From Bacilli bacterium (GTDB lineage Bacteria > Bacillota_I > Bacilli_A > RF39 > UBA660), in contig JAGBES010000008.1 in assembly GCA_017936845.1 (NCBI GenBank), positions 1 through 47,325 on the forward strand: 47,325 nt of DNA, read 5' to 3'. The number at the start of each line of letters is the position of its first letter. Position 1 is the first letter of the stretch. Below are positions 15,781 through 25,373 of the stretch, in pieces. The position numbers and the translations under genes were made by a program. The notes below the pieces were generated by a model that saw nothing but the letters and a program-made list of their open reading frames with translations, made no database searches and was not told the origin of the DNA.

Positions 15781-16738
15781 CTAAATCTCTACTTATAAAA
15801 GAATCTGATAATCTATTTAAACTTCTTTTTAAAGAATATTGTTTTTGTTTAATTTCTTCTCCAAATATAACTTTTAATAATCTTTGTTCTCTTGTTTCTG
15901 CCTCTGTTGTTAATAATAAACCATTCATTTTTGAATTACTATTAGTATGAGCTATAACTTCATATATTTCTGCTATTTCTTTTTCTATAGTTTCTAATAT
16001 AAAATTTCTTATTCCTTTTGTTTCAAATATAGATTCATACATTAAATTTAAATAATATAAAATTTTATATGCTGATTGCATAGAAATATATTCTATATCA
16101 CTTACTTCTTTATTTTCCATTTTTCCTAATGTTTCATAATATCTAACATATATATCTTTTATTTTTATATAAACATTTTCATTTTTTAAATATGTTTCTA
16201 ATAATGTTTCTTTATCATTTATTTCACCATATAATAATTCTAATTCTTGAATTACATTTGCTAAAGTAAAATAAGAGTTTTCTTCAAAACTTATTTTATC
16301 TTTATTTAAATAAACATATTGTATTTCATCTTTATATATTTTTCCTTTTCTTTTATACATATTATAAAGCATTTCTGCATATTTAGTAAATCCTTCTATT
16401 AATCCATTAAACATAATAGGTTCTTCTAATTCTTCTAGTTCATCTATTGATTCTTTTCCTCTAATAGAATGAATAAATTCATGAAATATCGCAATATCAT
16501 TATTTTCATTTACTATATTAATTGTTCTTGCTTCATAATCATAATTTCCTTTTATTATTTTATTTTCAAATGGTTCTACTTTATTTATCTTTTTTAAATT
16601 TTCTTTTAATATTTCTTCTAACTTTTCTTTTTTATAAATACTAGGAAATAATTTTAAAAATTTTTCTATAAATTCATTTTTATAATCATCAATATTTAAT
16701 TCTTTTATTACTTTTAAATTTTCTTGTTCTAAAATCAT
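15773..16738 (-). CDS. unknown protein with an HExxH zinc-protease motif
   Basis: A 321-residue protein of no family I recognise. Residues 86-90 are HEFIH, embedded in DIAIFHEFIHSI. A downstream Glu115 in GLIEGFTKYAE could be the third zinc ligand in a gluzincin arrangement. No signal peptide or TM segment is visible, so it should act in the cytoplasm. It lies 3 bp after the gene ending at 16742; the two form an operon with one promoter and terminator. Catalysis is inferred from the motif only. Confidence 0.5.
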   Translation of the reverse strand: MILEQENLKVIKELNIDDYKNEFIEKFLKLFPSIYKKEKLEEILKENLKKINKVEPFENKIIKGNYDYEARTINIVNENNDIAIFHEFIHSIRGKESIDELEELEEPIMFNGLIEGFTKYAEMLYNMYKRKGKIYKDEIQYVYLNKDKISFEENSYFTLANVIQELELLYGEINDKETLLETYLKNENVYIKIKDIYVRYYETLGKMENKEVSDIEYISMQSAYKILYYLNLMYESIFETKGIRNFILETIEKEIAEIYEVIAHTNSNSKMNGLLLTTEAETREQRLLKVIFGEEIKQKQYSLKRSLNRLSDSFISRDLEA

Positions 16739-16741
16739 ATT

Positions 16742-17908
16742 TTAACCTCTTCTTAATGTTACTACTTTTTGATATGCTTCATCTAATATATTAAGTTGTT
16801 CATTATAATTATTATTTTGCTCTAACAATTCATTTTTTTCTTCTATTAAATTATTATTTTCTTGTTCTTTATTTTCTAAATCTTGTTTTAATTTTTTTAA
16901 TTCCTCTTTTAGATTTTTATTTTCTTCACTTAAAGATGAATAACTATTTAAAGCTGAATCATTGTTTTCAATAGAACATAATGTGTTATTACAAACATCT
17001 ATTAATCCTAATAAGTCTTCAGTTAATTCTACATTACCTACTATTTCATCTATTGTATCTCTATCTAATACATTACCACTTTTAATGCTATCACTTAATA
17101 ATCTTAAAACATTAATGCTTACATTTGTAGATGTTTTGTCATTTTTAGTTCGATTTAATGTATAAGCAAAATCTTTTGCTACTGATGAAGTAGCATCATA
17201 CTTTTGAGATAATTTAATTACTCTATCTAATAACACTTCTTTTGATTCTAAACTACTTGTAAAACTTTTATTAAATAATTGTTCACTGTTTTCTATTTTC
17301 ATTAAATATGGATAAGTTATTTCTTGCTTTATAGATATTCTTCTCATAAATTTTTCAAACTCTTGATAATCATCATATTTTCTAGAAGTAGATGGATAAT
17401 AAATATTTCCATTTTGAACAAAACCTAACACATAATACTCATTTAATTTTTTTCTTATCATGTAATAATCACATATATCTGCTTTATCTTCAAATTTATA
17501 TGTTTTCTCTTTATCATATTTTATTACACAATAAACATCATCTGTTCTTATTTTTATATTATCAATAAATGAAGATAATTTTTCATCAATATAATCTGAA
17601 AACATATTATTAAAACTAAGTAAACCATCAGATACTAAATTCTTAAATACAAAACGATTTTCAATGAAGCTTTTTAGTAATTCATAACTATTCATATTAG
17701 GTTTAAATTTATTTGATAATCTTAAATATTCAAGATTTACACCTAATAAATGAGCTATATTATTTTCGGTTACTCGTACATTTAAAATATCTCCACTAGC
17801 TAAATAAATAGTATGTCTATTATTTTTAAATCCAACTTTTTCAAATATTGTAATATTATCTTCTATTCTATCCATTATTTCATTATATTTTGCTAATGTT
17901 ATATCCAT
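16742..17908 (-). CDS. unknown protein with a C-terminal coiled coil
   Basis: A 388-residue protein. The N-terminal region (about 1-110) contains HTIYLASGDILNVRV, NIAHLLGVNLEYLR and SYELLKSFIENRFVF. This faintly recalls phage-linked nuclease-like PBECR4 domains, but the match is too weak to name. The middle is globular with no motif. Residues 320-385 are a long coiled coil rich in Glu, Lys, Gln and Asn. It is the first gene of a two-gene operon with the HEFIH protein. The promoter has consensus-like boxes; the SD GAGGGGGA is identical to that of the AMP-ligase gene. Confidence 0.5.
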   Translation of the reverse strand: MDITLAKYNEIMDRIEDNITIFEKVGFKNNRHTIYLASGDILNVRVTENNIAHLLGVNLEYLRLSNKFKPNMNSYELLKSFIENRFVFKNLVSDGLLSFNNMFSDYIDEKLSSFIDNIKIRTDDVYCVIKYDKEKTYKFEDKADICDYYMIRKKLNEYYVLGFVQNGNIYYPSTSRKYDDYQEFEKFMRRISIKQEITYPYLMKIENSEQLFNKSFTSSLESKEVLLDRVIKLSQKYDATSSVAKDFAYTLNRTKNDKTSTNVSINVLRLLSDSIKSGNVLDRDTIDEIVGNVELTEDLLGLIDVCNNTLCSIENNDSALNSYSSLSEENKNLKEELKKLKQDLENKEQENNNLIEEKNELLEQNNNYNEQLNILDEAYQKVVTLRRG

Positions 17909-17939
17909 AAAAAAATCCCCCTCTTTTTTATAGTTTAAT

Positions 17940-17968
17940 ATATTATCATATAAATATTACAAAGTCAA
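17940..17968 (-). promoter_or_regulatory. promoter of the coiled-coil/HEFIH operon
   Basis: Minus-strand -35 TTGACT (17963-17968), a 17-bp spacer and -10 TAATAT (17940-17945), 32 bases before the start at 17908. Confidence 0.7.
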
Positions 17969-18020
17969 ATTTTTGTTCGCATTATTTTAAATATTTTTTT
18001 AATTTATATTATAATAAAGA

Positions 18021-18046
18021 AAAAAAGCAATTATTTTTGCTTTTTA
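18021..18046 (-). terminator. Rho-independent terminator of topA
   Basis: Minus strand: AAAAGCAA, loop, TTGCTTTT and a T-run, 19 bases past the topA stop. Confidence 0.8.
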
Positions 18047-18064
18047 TTGTATATTATTTTATAA

Positions 18065-20098
18065 TCATATTTCTTTTTTATAATCACAACTACTACATTT
18101 TATTTCTTTTTTCTTTTCTACTAACATTGACCCACATTCTGGACATTTTTCTCCAATTGGTATATCCCAATAAGCTGTTTTACATGTTGGATAGTTATTA
18201 CAACCATAAAATGTTTTTCCTTTTCTACTTTTCTTTTCAACTATTTTTCCATCACAATTTGGACAATCACATATCTCTTGTTCTTCTTTTTTTTCTTGTT
18301 TTATGTATTTACATTCAGGATAATTGCTACATGCTGTGAATTTACCATATCTACCTTTTCTAATTACTAATGGACTTCCACAGTTTGGACAATTTTCTCC
18401 TGTTTCTTGTGGAGCTTCTTTTTCCATACTTTTAAACGCTTCTTCTAATAACGGTTCAAATTTTTTATAAAATTTATCTAAAGTATTATACCAAATAATG
18501 TTTCCTTCTGCTATTTTATCTAAATCTTCTTCCATATTGGCAGTATATTCAACATTTATTATTGATGAAAAATATTCCTGTAACTTATCAGTAACTTCTA
18601 TTCCTATTTCTGTTGGAACAAATTTTTTTTCTACTATATTTACATATCCTCTATCTTTTATATTACTCATTATAGTAGCATACGTACTTGGTCTTCCTAT
18701 TCCTAATTCTTCCATTGCTTTTACTAATTTTGCTTCTGTATATCTAGCTGGTGGTTGTGTAAAATGTTGTTCTTTTGTTATATCATTTGATACTATAATA
18801 TTTGATTTATATGTATCAAAAGGTGGAATAATGTTTTCTTTTGTATCTTCATAATCACTATATACTTTTAAATAACCATCAAAAGTAATTATTTGTCCTG
18901 TTGTTTTAAATTGATAATTATTATTATCAAATATTACTGTTGTATTTTCTGTTTTAGCAGGGGCCATTAAATATGCAAGTGCTCTATAATATATCATACG
19001 ATATAATTTAAATTCATCATCATTTAAATATGGTCTTACTATTTCTGGGGTTCTAGTTATACTTGTTGGTCTTATAGCTTCATGAGCATCCTGAACATTT
19101 TCTGTTTTTTTGCTTTTTTTAACTATTCCTACATAGTTTTCTCCATACTTAGATTTTATATAATTTTTTGTTTCTGTTATGAAATCATTTGATAATCTTG
19201 TTGAATCAGTACGCATATATGTTATTAAACCTACTGTTTCATCTTCAAGTTCTATTCCTTCATATAGTTTTTGAGCAATCATCATTGTTTTTTTAGCATT
19301 CATATTTAGTTTAGATGATGATTCTTGTTGTAGAGTACTTGTTGTAAAAGGAAATTTGGTTGCTTTTTCTTTACTTTTCTTTTCAACATTTTCTATTTTA
19401 AATGTATTAGATAGTTTATTTAATATATCATTTGCTTCTATTTCATTTTTTATATCTATTTTTTTATGATTATATAAAACTAATTCAGCATCAAAATCAT
19501 TAAATAATGCCTTTATTGTCCAATATTCTTCTTTTATAAATTCATTTATTTCTCTTTCTTTATCAACTATTAATTTTAAAGCTACACTTTGAACACGTCC
19601 TGCACTTGTACCACTTGTTTTATATTGCATTAGTTTACTTAATCTAAATCCAATAATTCTATCTAGAATTCTTCTTGTTTCTTGAGAATTTACTAAATTT
19701 TTATCTATTTTTCTTGGATGTTTTAATGCTTCTGTTACAGCATTTTTTGTTATTTCATTAAATACAATTCGATTATAATCATCATCTTTTAATTCAAGTG
19801 CATCATATAAATGCCATGATATTGCTTCTCCCTCACGATCAGGGTCAGTAGCAAGATAAACAAAATCTGAATTTTTAACATCTTTTTTTAATTCATCAAT
19901 TACTTTTTTCTTTCCTTTTATTGTAGTATATTTTGGTTTAAAATGATCTTCTATATCAATTCCTAAACCATATTTCCCTGTTGTCGATAAATCTCTAATA
20001 TGTCCTTTTGAAGATACTACTTTATAATCATTTCCTAAATATTTGCCTATTGTTTTTGTTTTAGCTGGTGATTCTACTATTACTAGTTTTTTTGTCAT
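18065..20098 (-). CDS. topA: DNA topoisomerase I
   Basis: A 677-residue type IA topoisomerase, which relaxes negative supercoils through a 5'-phosphotyrosine intermediate. The Toprim domain starts KLVIVESPAKTKTIGKYL (catalytic-type Glu9) and carries the metal site ATDPDREGEA (Asp85, Asp87). The active-site Tyr294 lies in GLITYMRTDSTRLS. The C-terminus has zinc ribbons with paired cysteines (ENCPNCGSP, CSNYPECK, CDCPNCDGK, CNNYPTCK, EKCPECGS, CSSCDYK). Length and order are standard for Bacillota TopA. It is a single-gene unit ending in a clear terminator; the SD is weak. Confidence 0.97.
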   Translation of the reverse strand: MTKKLVIVESPAKTKTIGKYLGNDYKVVSSKGHIRDLSTTGKYGLGIDIEDHFKPKYTTIKGKKKVIDELKKDVKNSDFVYLATDPDREGEAISWHLYDALELKDDDYNRIVFNEITKNAVTEALKHPRKIDKNLVNSQETRRILDRIIGFRLSKLMQYKTSGTSAGRVQSVALKLIVDKEREINEFIKEEYWTIKALFNDFDAELVLYNHKKIDIKNEIEANDILNKLSNTFKIENVEKKSKEKATKFPFTTSTLQQESSSKLNMNAKKTMMIAQKLYEGIELEDETVGLITYMRTDSTRLSNDFITETKNYIKSKYGENYVGIVKKSKKTENVQDAHEAIRPTSITRTPEIVRPYLNDDEFKLYRMIYYRALAYLMAPAKTENTTVIFDNNNYQFKTTGQIITFDGYLKVYSDYEDTKENIIPPFDTYKSNIIVSNDITKEQHFTQPPARYTEAKLVKAMEELGIGRPSTYATIMSNIKDRGYVNIVEKKFVPTEIGIEVTDKLQEYFSSIINVEYTANMEEDLDKIAEGNIIWYNTLDKFYKKFEPLLEEAFKSMEKEAPQETGENCPNCGSPLVIRKGRYGKFTACSNYPECKYIKQEKKEEQEICDCPNCDGKIVEKKSRKGKTFYGCNNYPTCKTAYWDIPIGEKCPECGSMLVEKKKEIKCSSCDYKKEI

Positions 20099-20160
20099 GT
20101 TCCACTTCCTTTATATCAATTAAATTTATACACTAATATTTTTTTTATGTCAATATAATT

Positions 20161-21102
20161 TTAATTTTTTATTTCTCTATTACATTTACTACCAAATGCA
20201 TCTATTAGTTTTTCATCTTTATAAATTTTCAAAATTTCACAGTTATTTGGACATTTATTACATTCCATTCCTTTTGTTTCAAATTTAATATCTTTAATAT
20301 TTAGATCATATATTTTATTATTTTTATTTTTTGCTAATATGGCGATTCCTATAGCACCCATTAAATGACTATTTGAGTCTACTATTATATCTTCTTTTAA
20401 TATTTCTTTAAAATATTTTACAACTCCAATATTTTTACTTACTCCACCTTGAAAAACTATAGGTGGTTTTATTTTTTTACCTTTTCCTACATTGTTTAAA
20501 TAATTTAATACTATACTTTTTGATAATCCTGCTACTATATCTTCTATTTTATATCCAAGTTGTGCTTTGTGAACTAAATCTGATTCTGCAAATACAGTAC
20601 AACGAGCTGCTATTTTAACAGGATTATTTGATTTAAGTGCTAATTTACCAAAGTCTTCTATTTTTATTTTTAATCTTTTTGCTTGACTTGATAAAAAAGC
20701 ACCTGTCCCGGCTGCACATAAAGTATTCATTGCATAATCAGTTATTATTCCATTATTTATTAATATTATTTTTGAATCTTGCCCTCCTATTTCTAATATT
20801 GTTTTACATTCTGGATAAAAGTTAAGTGTTCCAACTGCATGAGCTGTTATTTCATTTTTTATAACATTTGCATCTAATAATAAACCAATTAATTTTCTAG
20901 CACTTCCTGTTGTTCCAATACCTTTTATTACTATATTTTTATCTAAATTATTCTTTAAATTTTCTATTAATTTTTTGACTGCTTTTATAGGATTTGCTTC
21001 TGTCCAAATATATTCTGATTTTATAATGTTATTATTCTCATCTATTATTACACCTTTTGTTGAAATTGATCCTATATCAATGCCTAGATAACAATTTTTC
21101 AT
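20161..21102 (-). CDS. 2-hydroxyacyl-CoA dehydratase activase (ASKHA ATPase)
   Basis: A 313-residue protein with GIDIGSISTKGVIID, the phosphate-binding start of the ASKHA fold, and ILEIGGQDSKII. Two cysteines (TLCAAGTGAFL, IAARCTVFAESD) bridge the [4Fe-4S] cluster between subunits in this family. The C-terminus adds a Cys-rich tail (MECNKCPNNCEI, SKCNREI). The family couples ATP hydrolysis to low-potential electron transfer into a dehydratase or double-cubane protein. It overlaps the next upstream gene by 26 bp, the third gene of an operon whose first two encode the acceptor protein. The physiological substrate is unknown. Confidence 0.88.
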   Translation of the reverse strand: MKNCYLGIDIGSISTKGVIIDENNNIIKSEYIWTEANPIKAVKKLIENLKNNLDKNIVIKGIGTTGSARKLIGLLLDANVIKNEITAHAVGTLNFYPECKTILEIGGQDSKIILINNGIITDYAMNTLCAAGTGAFLSSQAKRLKIKIEDFGKLALKSNNPVKIAARCTVFAESDLVHKAQLGYKIEDIVAGLSKSIVLNYLNNVGKGKKIKPPIVFQGGVSKNIGVVKYFKEILKEDIIVDSNSHLMGAIGIAILAKNKNNKIYDLNIKDIKFETKGMECNKCPNNCEILKIYKDEKLIDAFGSKCNREIKN

Positions 21103-22156
21103 TCTTTTTCCTCATTTCTATCATATCATAAAATGCTTCTAATCGCGTTTTGATTCCTACTTCACTCGTATTAGCATCAAAGGAAAAAAATATTACTGGA
21201 ATATCATATTCTTTACATATTTTATTTATTATAGCCATTGATCCTATTTCTGGTGTACAAAATGATGATTTTATATGAATTATTCCATCATATTTTTTTT
21301 TACATAAATATTTACATCTACCTATATTGTCGTGACTATCTGCCCCCATCTTATATTTAATATATTTTTTAGCACTTTTTAAATATTTTAAACCTTTTTT
21401 TCTCTTTTCTATTAATAGATAATGAGCATTTGTAAATCTTTTTATTTCGATATTATAACTTGCTAATTCTCGTTCTAAATAATAATTAGCAAATGGTTCC
21501 ATAACTGTATATAATTCTCCTATAATACCTATTTTTAAACAATTTTTAGGTTTATTTATTTTTACTTTTTTTAACTTTTTATAATATTTTTTATATGTTC
21601 TTCTTAAATCTAGATAACCTTTAACATTTAAAAATTTATTTAACATTTCTTTATTTATATTTTCTAATTCTTTTTTTTCTTCAAATCCTATATTTTGTCT
21701 TATATAGTCGTCACACCTATCCATATATTTAAGCATTTTAAATGTTATAAATGAATAATATATTAGTTTATCTACTTTTAATTTAGGATTTATTTCTTTT
21801 AACTTTAGATATATTTCTTTTAAGTTTGTTACTCCTTTTGTTACAAAATTAACATATTTAAATTCATATCCTAAATCTTTTAATATTTGTTCTTGTAATT
21901 CAAAATAATATCCATATCTACAGCCTCCACCAAATTGTACTACTATATTAGCTCCTTTTTCTAGGGCTTCTATATATGTACCTAATGTATATTTAAATGG
22001 TGTACATACAAATTCTGGACTATTAGCATTTCCAAGTTCAATGGTTTTTTTTGTTATTGGTGGTGGTTCTACTATTTCACATTCTAAAATATGTTTAAAT
22101 AAGTATATTATTGGCGTTCTATAGTTTCCAACTAACGGGAATGTTATTTTATTCAT
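21077..22156 (-). CDS. 2-hydroxyacyl-CoA dehydratase / double-cubane-cluster-type protein, half A
   Basis: A 359-residue protein. Conserved cysteines in typical contexts (EFVCTPFKYTLGTYIEAL, FGGGCRYGYYFELQE, GRCKYLCKKK, SSFCTPEIGSM) and the core ELYTVMEPFANYYLERELA assign it to the 2-hydroxyglutaryl-CoA dehydratase D-component superfamily. The long split form linked to DUF2229 is known to include proteins with an [8Fe-9S] double-cubane cluster. It overlaps both neighbours (8 bp and 26 bp), indicating coupled translation and a complex with them. What it reduces or dehydrates cannot be read; no acyl-CoA pathway genes are nearby. Confidence 0.8.
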   Translation of the reverse strand: MNKITFPLVGNYRTPIIYLFKHILECEIVEPPPITKKTIELGNANSPEFVCTPFKYTLGTYIEALEKGANIVVQFGGGCRYGYYFELQEQILKDLGYEFKYVNFVTKGVTNLKEIYLKLKEINPKLKVDKLIYYSFITFKMLKYMDRCDDYIRQNIGFEEKKELENINKEMLNKFLNVKGYLDLRRTYKKYYKKLKKVKINKPKNCLKIGIIGELYTVMEPFANYYLERELASYNIEIKRFTNAHYLLIEKRKKGLKYLKSAKKYIKYKMGADSHDNIGRCKYLCKKKYDGIIHIKSSFCTPEIGSMAIINKICKEYDIPVIFFSFDANTSEVGIKTRLEAFYDMIEMRKKNEKLLSRH

Positions 22157-23060
22157 TTATAACTCCTCCTTTTATAATGTCTATAAAACTTTCTATTCTT
22201 GTTTCTATACCTGTCATACTATTTAAATCATCTATTATTAAATTTAAATATGGTTTTTTTAACTTTCTAAACATTAATTCGTTTACTAATGAATCTGGGC
22301 TACATGGAAATGTTGAAATAAAAATTATACCGTCTATTTTATCTTCTACTAATGGTATAGAACCTATATTTTCTTTATTATATTTAAAATATAAACTATA
22401 TGATAATTTTTTGCTTAATGTATTTGTTATATCTTTATGAAATAAGTCAGAATATATTATTTCTGTATCATTTAATTCTATATATTTAATTATTTCTTTT
22501 CCTATTAAATTATCATATAAATTATATGGATGACCTATTAATAATATTTTAGTTTTTTCACTATCTAACTTTTTTATATTATCTTTTATTAATTTGTCAT
22601 TTTTTTGTTTTACTTTTTTTATTGCATTTTTATATGCCTTTTTAGCATATTCTTTTGAATAACCAAAATCAGTTACTATTTTTATTAATCCTTTTTCTTC
22701 AGTTTCATTATTTTCAAGATTAATATTATAATTTAATATCTTAGTATCAAATATATTATTAATAATGTCATAGGTTGCTAAAAAATTTGTACATGTTTGA
22801 TTATCATTACCATAATTTGATATTCTAGGAATTAATATATAGTCACATTTATCTAATAAATAATAGACATGTCCAATATAATTTTTCATTGAAACACACA
22901 TTTCATCAATAGAAAATTTAATACCATTTTCCATTATTGTTTTGTTTGTAGGTGGACTTATAATTAATTCAATATTAAATTCATCAAAAAAATATTTCCA
23001 GATATCTTTATAGTAATAATAGAATAAACTTCTTGGAATTCCTATTTTTATTTTTGCCAT
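22149..23060 (-). CDS. 2-hydroxyacyl-CoA dehydratase-related protein, half B (DUF2229 type)
   Basis: A 303-residue protein starting MAKIKIGIPRSLFYYYYKD, typical of DUF2229/activase-related proteins. Cysteines occur in DEMCVSMKNYIGHVYYL, NDNQTCTNF and FPCSPDSLVNEL. It resembles the partner protein downstream in overall plan (a Cys near residue 55, then about 90, then about 250), consistent with a heterodimer of related halves holding an iron-sulfur cluster. It is the first gene of the three-gene operon; SD GGTGATT before the ATG. Confidence 0.8.
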   Translation of the reverse strand: MAKIKIGIPRSLFYYYYKDIWKYFFDEFNIELIISPPTNKTIMENGIKFSIDEMCVSMKNYIGHVYYLLDKCDYILIPRISNYGNDNQTCTNFLATYDIINNIFDTKILNYNINLENNETEEKGLIKIVTDFGYSKEYAKKAYKNAIKKVKQKNDKLIKDNIKKLDSEKTKILLIGHPYNLYDNLIGKEIIKYIELNDTEIIYSDLFHKDITNTLSKKLSYSLYFKYNKENIGSIPLVEDKIDGIIFISTFPCSPDSLVNELMFRKLKKPYLNLIIDDLNSMTGIETRIESFIDIIKGGVINE

Positions 23061-23167
23061 ATAATAATCACCTATATAATTGTATGAATAGTTTAAAAAT
23101 TTATGTTAAATTTAAATTTAATGATAATTTAAAAGATATTTAATATATATAGTATTTTTATAAATAT

Positions 23168-23199
23168 TAAAAAAACCTCATTTTATTAAATGGGGTTTA
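23168..23199 (-). terminator. Rho-independent terminator of the coiled-coil pair
   Basis: Minus strand: AAACCCCATTT, loop, AAATGAGGTTT with one G-T pair, then a T-run. It overlaps the stop of the gene at 23197. Confidence 0.75.
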
Positions 23200-23997
23200 T
23201 TCTTTATTATTAAATTTATCAATATTAACTGTAAAATCGCTTACTAATTCATTAAATTTTAGCAAATTATTAGATAATTCATTTTTATCTGAATCATATT
23301 TTATTCTATCTAATTCTAATTTTCTTTTAGCATTGTCAAGTTCTTCTTTTAATGCTTCTAATTTATTTTTATATTTATCTAGTTCGTCTCTTTCTTGTTG
23401 ACATTCTTCTTTTTGTTGCTTTTTAATTTGCTTTATACGTTCAATTTCATTTCTTTTATATTCTTCAAAACGTTCTTTTTCTGTATTTAATTTATTTTGA
23501 ACATTTTTAAATTCTTCTATTTTTGTCTCTATTTCAGCTTTTTTTTCATTTACTTTAGCATAAACTTCATCTTTATACTTTCTTATTTTTTCATAATCTT
23601 CGCTTTTTTTAATTTCAAATTCATTTTGTCTTTCTTCAAGTTCTTTAAATTTATTATCAAGTTCTTTTTTCATTTCTATATTTTGATTATAAATATTTTT
23701 TGCTTGAAGAACATTATTATTAGCAGCTTCAAAAATACTGTTAATATCATTTGTGATATTTTTTTCAACTGGTTCTTGTTCTTCTTCCATATCATCAAAA
23801 TTAAATTCACTATCAATATCTATCTCACTAACTTCAACAGGTTCAGTTATATTTTCATCGTCAGTTATATTTGCTTCATCTAATTTTTGTTCATTCAAGT
23901 TTTCAATTTCTTCTTGTTCTTCTGTTAAACTTAATTGTGGTTCTTCAGTTTCATTCATTAATTCTATATCATTATCTTTTTTTATTTTTTTACTCAT
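23197..23997 (-). CDS. acidic coiled-coil protein B
   Basis: A 266-residue protein of unknown function. Residues 1-75 are very acidic and low in complexity; 80-250 form a long coiled coil rich in Lys and Glu. The end (LLKFNELVSDFTVNIDKF) matches the end of its upstream neighbour (ARFKELVSQFNSGFQQL). The start overlaps the last base of that gene, so the two are a coupled pair and probably old duplicates. No signal peptide or TM segment is seen. It could be a cytoskeletal or scaffold protein, but nothing proves it. Confidence 0.6.
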   Translation of the reverse strand: MSKKIKKDNDIELMNETEEPQLSLTEEQEEIENLNEQKLDEANITDDENITEPVEVSEIDIDSEFNFDDMEEEQEPVEKNITNDINSIFEAANNNVLQAKNIYNQNIEMKKELDNKFKELEERQNEFEIKKSEDYEKIRKYKDEVYAKVNEKKAEIETKIEEFKNVQNKLNTEKERFEEYKRNEIERIKQIKKQQKEECQQERDELDKYKNKLEALKEELDNAKRKLELDRIKYDSDKNELSNNLLKFNELVSDFTVNIDKFNNKE

Positions 23998-25244
23998 TAC
24001 TTATCCTCAGGTAATTGTTGGAAACCTGAATTAAACTGAGATACTAACTCTTTAAATCTTGCACAACTTTGAGATAAATTTTTACTTTCTAATTCTAATT
24101 TTTTCTCTTCTAGTTCTTTTGTTTTAGCAAATTGTTCTTTTTGAACTTGTAAATCTTTTTGAGCATTTTTTATTTTTTCTAATTCTATTGCTTTTTCTTT
24201 TTCAAATTGTTCTTTTTCTGTTTCAAATTTTTGTTTTTCTGATGTTAATTTTTGTTCTTCTATTTCTTTATATTTTTCAAATTGTTGTTTTTCATCTTCT
24301 AATTTTTGTTCTTCTATTTTTAATGATTCTTCTGCTAATTTTCTTTCAGCTCTTGCTGCTTCCATATCATTATTAAATTGTTCTTCTTCATTTTGAAGAC
24401 GAATTTTTTGTGTTTTAATATATTCATTGCATTGTTTCTTTTCTGATTCTATGCTTTCTTTTTGAGCTTCTACATACTTAGCAAATTCTTCTTTTTCTTT
24501 TTCTAATTTAGTAGCTTGTTCATTTAATGTTGCTTCATTTATATTTACATTTTTCTTTTGTTCTATTAAATTTGAAATAAAATTATTAGCTCCATTTACA
24601 TCATTATATAAGCTATCAAATAAGACATCAAAGTTTGATAATACGTAACTATCATCTAATGATTCTTTTTTATTGTCTTCTTCTATCATTCTATCCATTT
24701 CTTCATTTGTTAAACTTGAAACTACAAATTTTTCATCCTTTACTGATTCTTTTGGTTCATTTTCTATTTCTTCTAATTCTTCTTCAACTGATTCTTTTGG
24801 TTCTTCTTTTTCATTTTCTAATTCTTTCTCTTGTTCTAAATCTTCATTTTCTTCTATTGGTTCATTTTCATTAGATTCTTCATCTGGTTGTTCAGATTCA
24901 ACTATTTCTTCTTTTTCTTCTACTGGAGAAAAATTAAATACATTTGAATCATTATTCATTGAAACTTCTGTTGGAACACCATCTTGAATATTATCAAAAT
25001 CTAATTTTGCTACTGGTTGCTCATCTTTTGAAAAATCATCTAAGCTAACTGGTTGAACTGGAATTGGTGGTTCTACTTCTTCATCATCATAAAAATCAGC
25101 ATTTGAAGAATTCATTTGCATTGGTTGTTCTATAATTTCATCATCATAAAACTCATTTGAATCATTTACTTTTTCTGCAATATCAGTTGCGCTATCAACA
25201 AAAATATTATTATTGTAATCTGTTTGGTTTGTGTTTTCTACCAT
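23997..25244 (-). CDS. acidic coiled-coil protein A
   Basis: A 415-residue protein. The N-terminal 200 residues are acidic and disordered-looking, with a repeated motif FYDDEIIEQP / FYDDEEVEPP near residues 32-57 and several EEP and KESV repeats. Residues 215-395 are a long coiled coil with near-heptad repeats such as LEDEKQQFEKYKE and LTSEKQKFETEKE. The C-terminus (SCARFKELVSQFNSGF) is shared with the next gene. SD AAGGAGATG. No family name can be given. Composition (no Cys but one, no TM) suggests an intracellular filament or scaffold; this is inference. Confidence 0.6.
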   Translation of the reverse strand: MVENTNQTDYNNNIFVDSATDIAEKVNDSNEFYDDEIIEQPMQMNSSNADFYDDEEVEPPIPVQPVSLDDFSKDEQPVAKLDFDNIQDGVPTEVSMNNDSNVFNFSPVEEKEEIVESEQPDEESNENEPIEENEDLEQEKELENEKEEPKESVEEELEEIENEPKESVKDEKFVVSSLTNEEMDRMIEEDNKKESLDDSYVLSNFDVLFDSLYNDVNGANNFISNLIEQKKNVNINEATLNEQATKLEKEKEEFAKYVEAQKESIESEKKQCNEYIKTQKIRLQNEEEQFNNDMEAARAERKLAEESLKIEEQKLEDEKQQFEKYKEIEEQKLTSEKQKFETEKEQFEKEKAIELEKIKNAQKDLQVQKEQFAKTKELEEKKLELESKNLSQSCARFKELVSQFNSGFQQLPEDK

Positions 25245-25373
25245 AAAAACATCTCCTTTTTATTCTTATTCTTCTATTTAAGTAGCATGTACTACCATAG
25301 TATCATAACAAGTATATCATACTTTTTTAAAATTTGACACTTTTTTTACACTTTTTTTAAAATTTTTTTTAAA

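Noticed and set aside
16742-17908. PBECR4-type phage nuclease assignment
   Set aside because: Only a short stretch (IAHLLGVNLEYLR) is suggestive; not enough to name the family.
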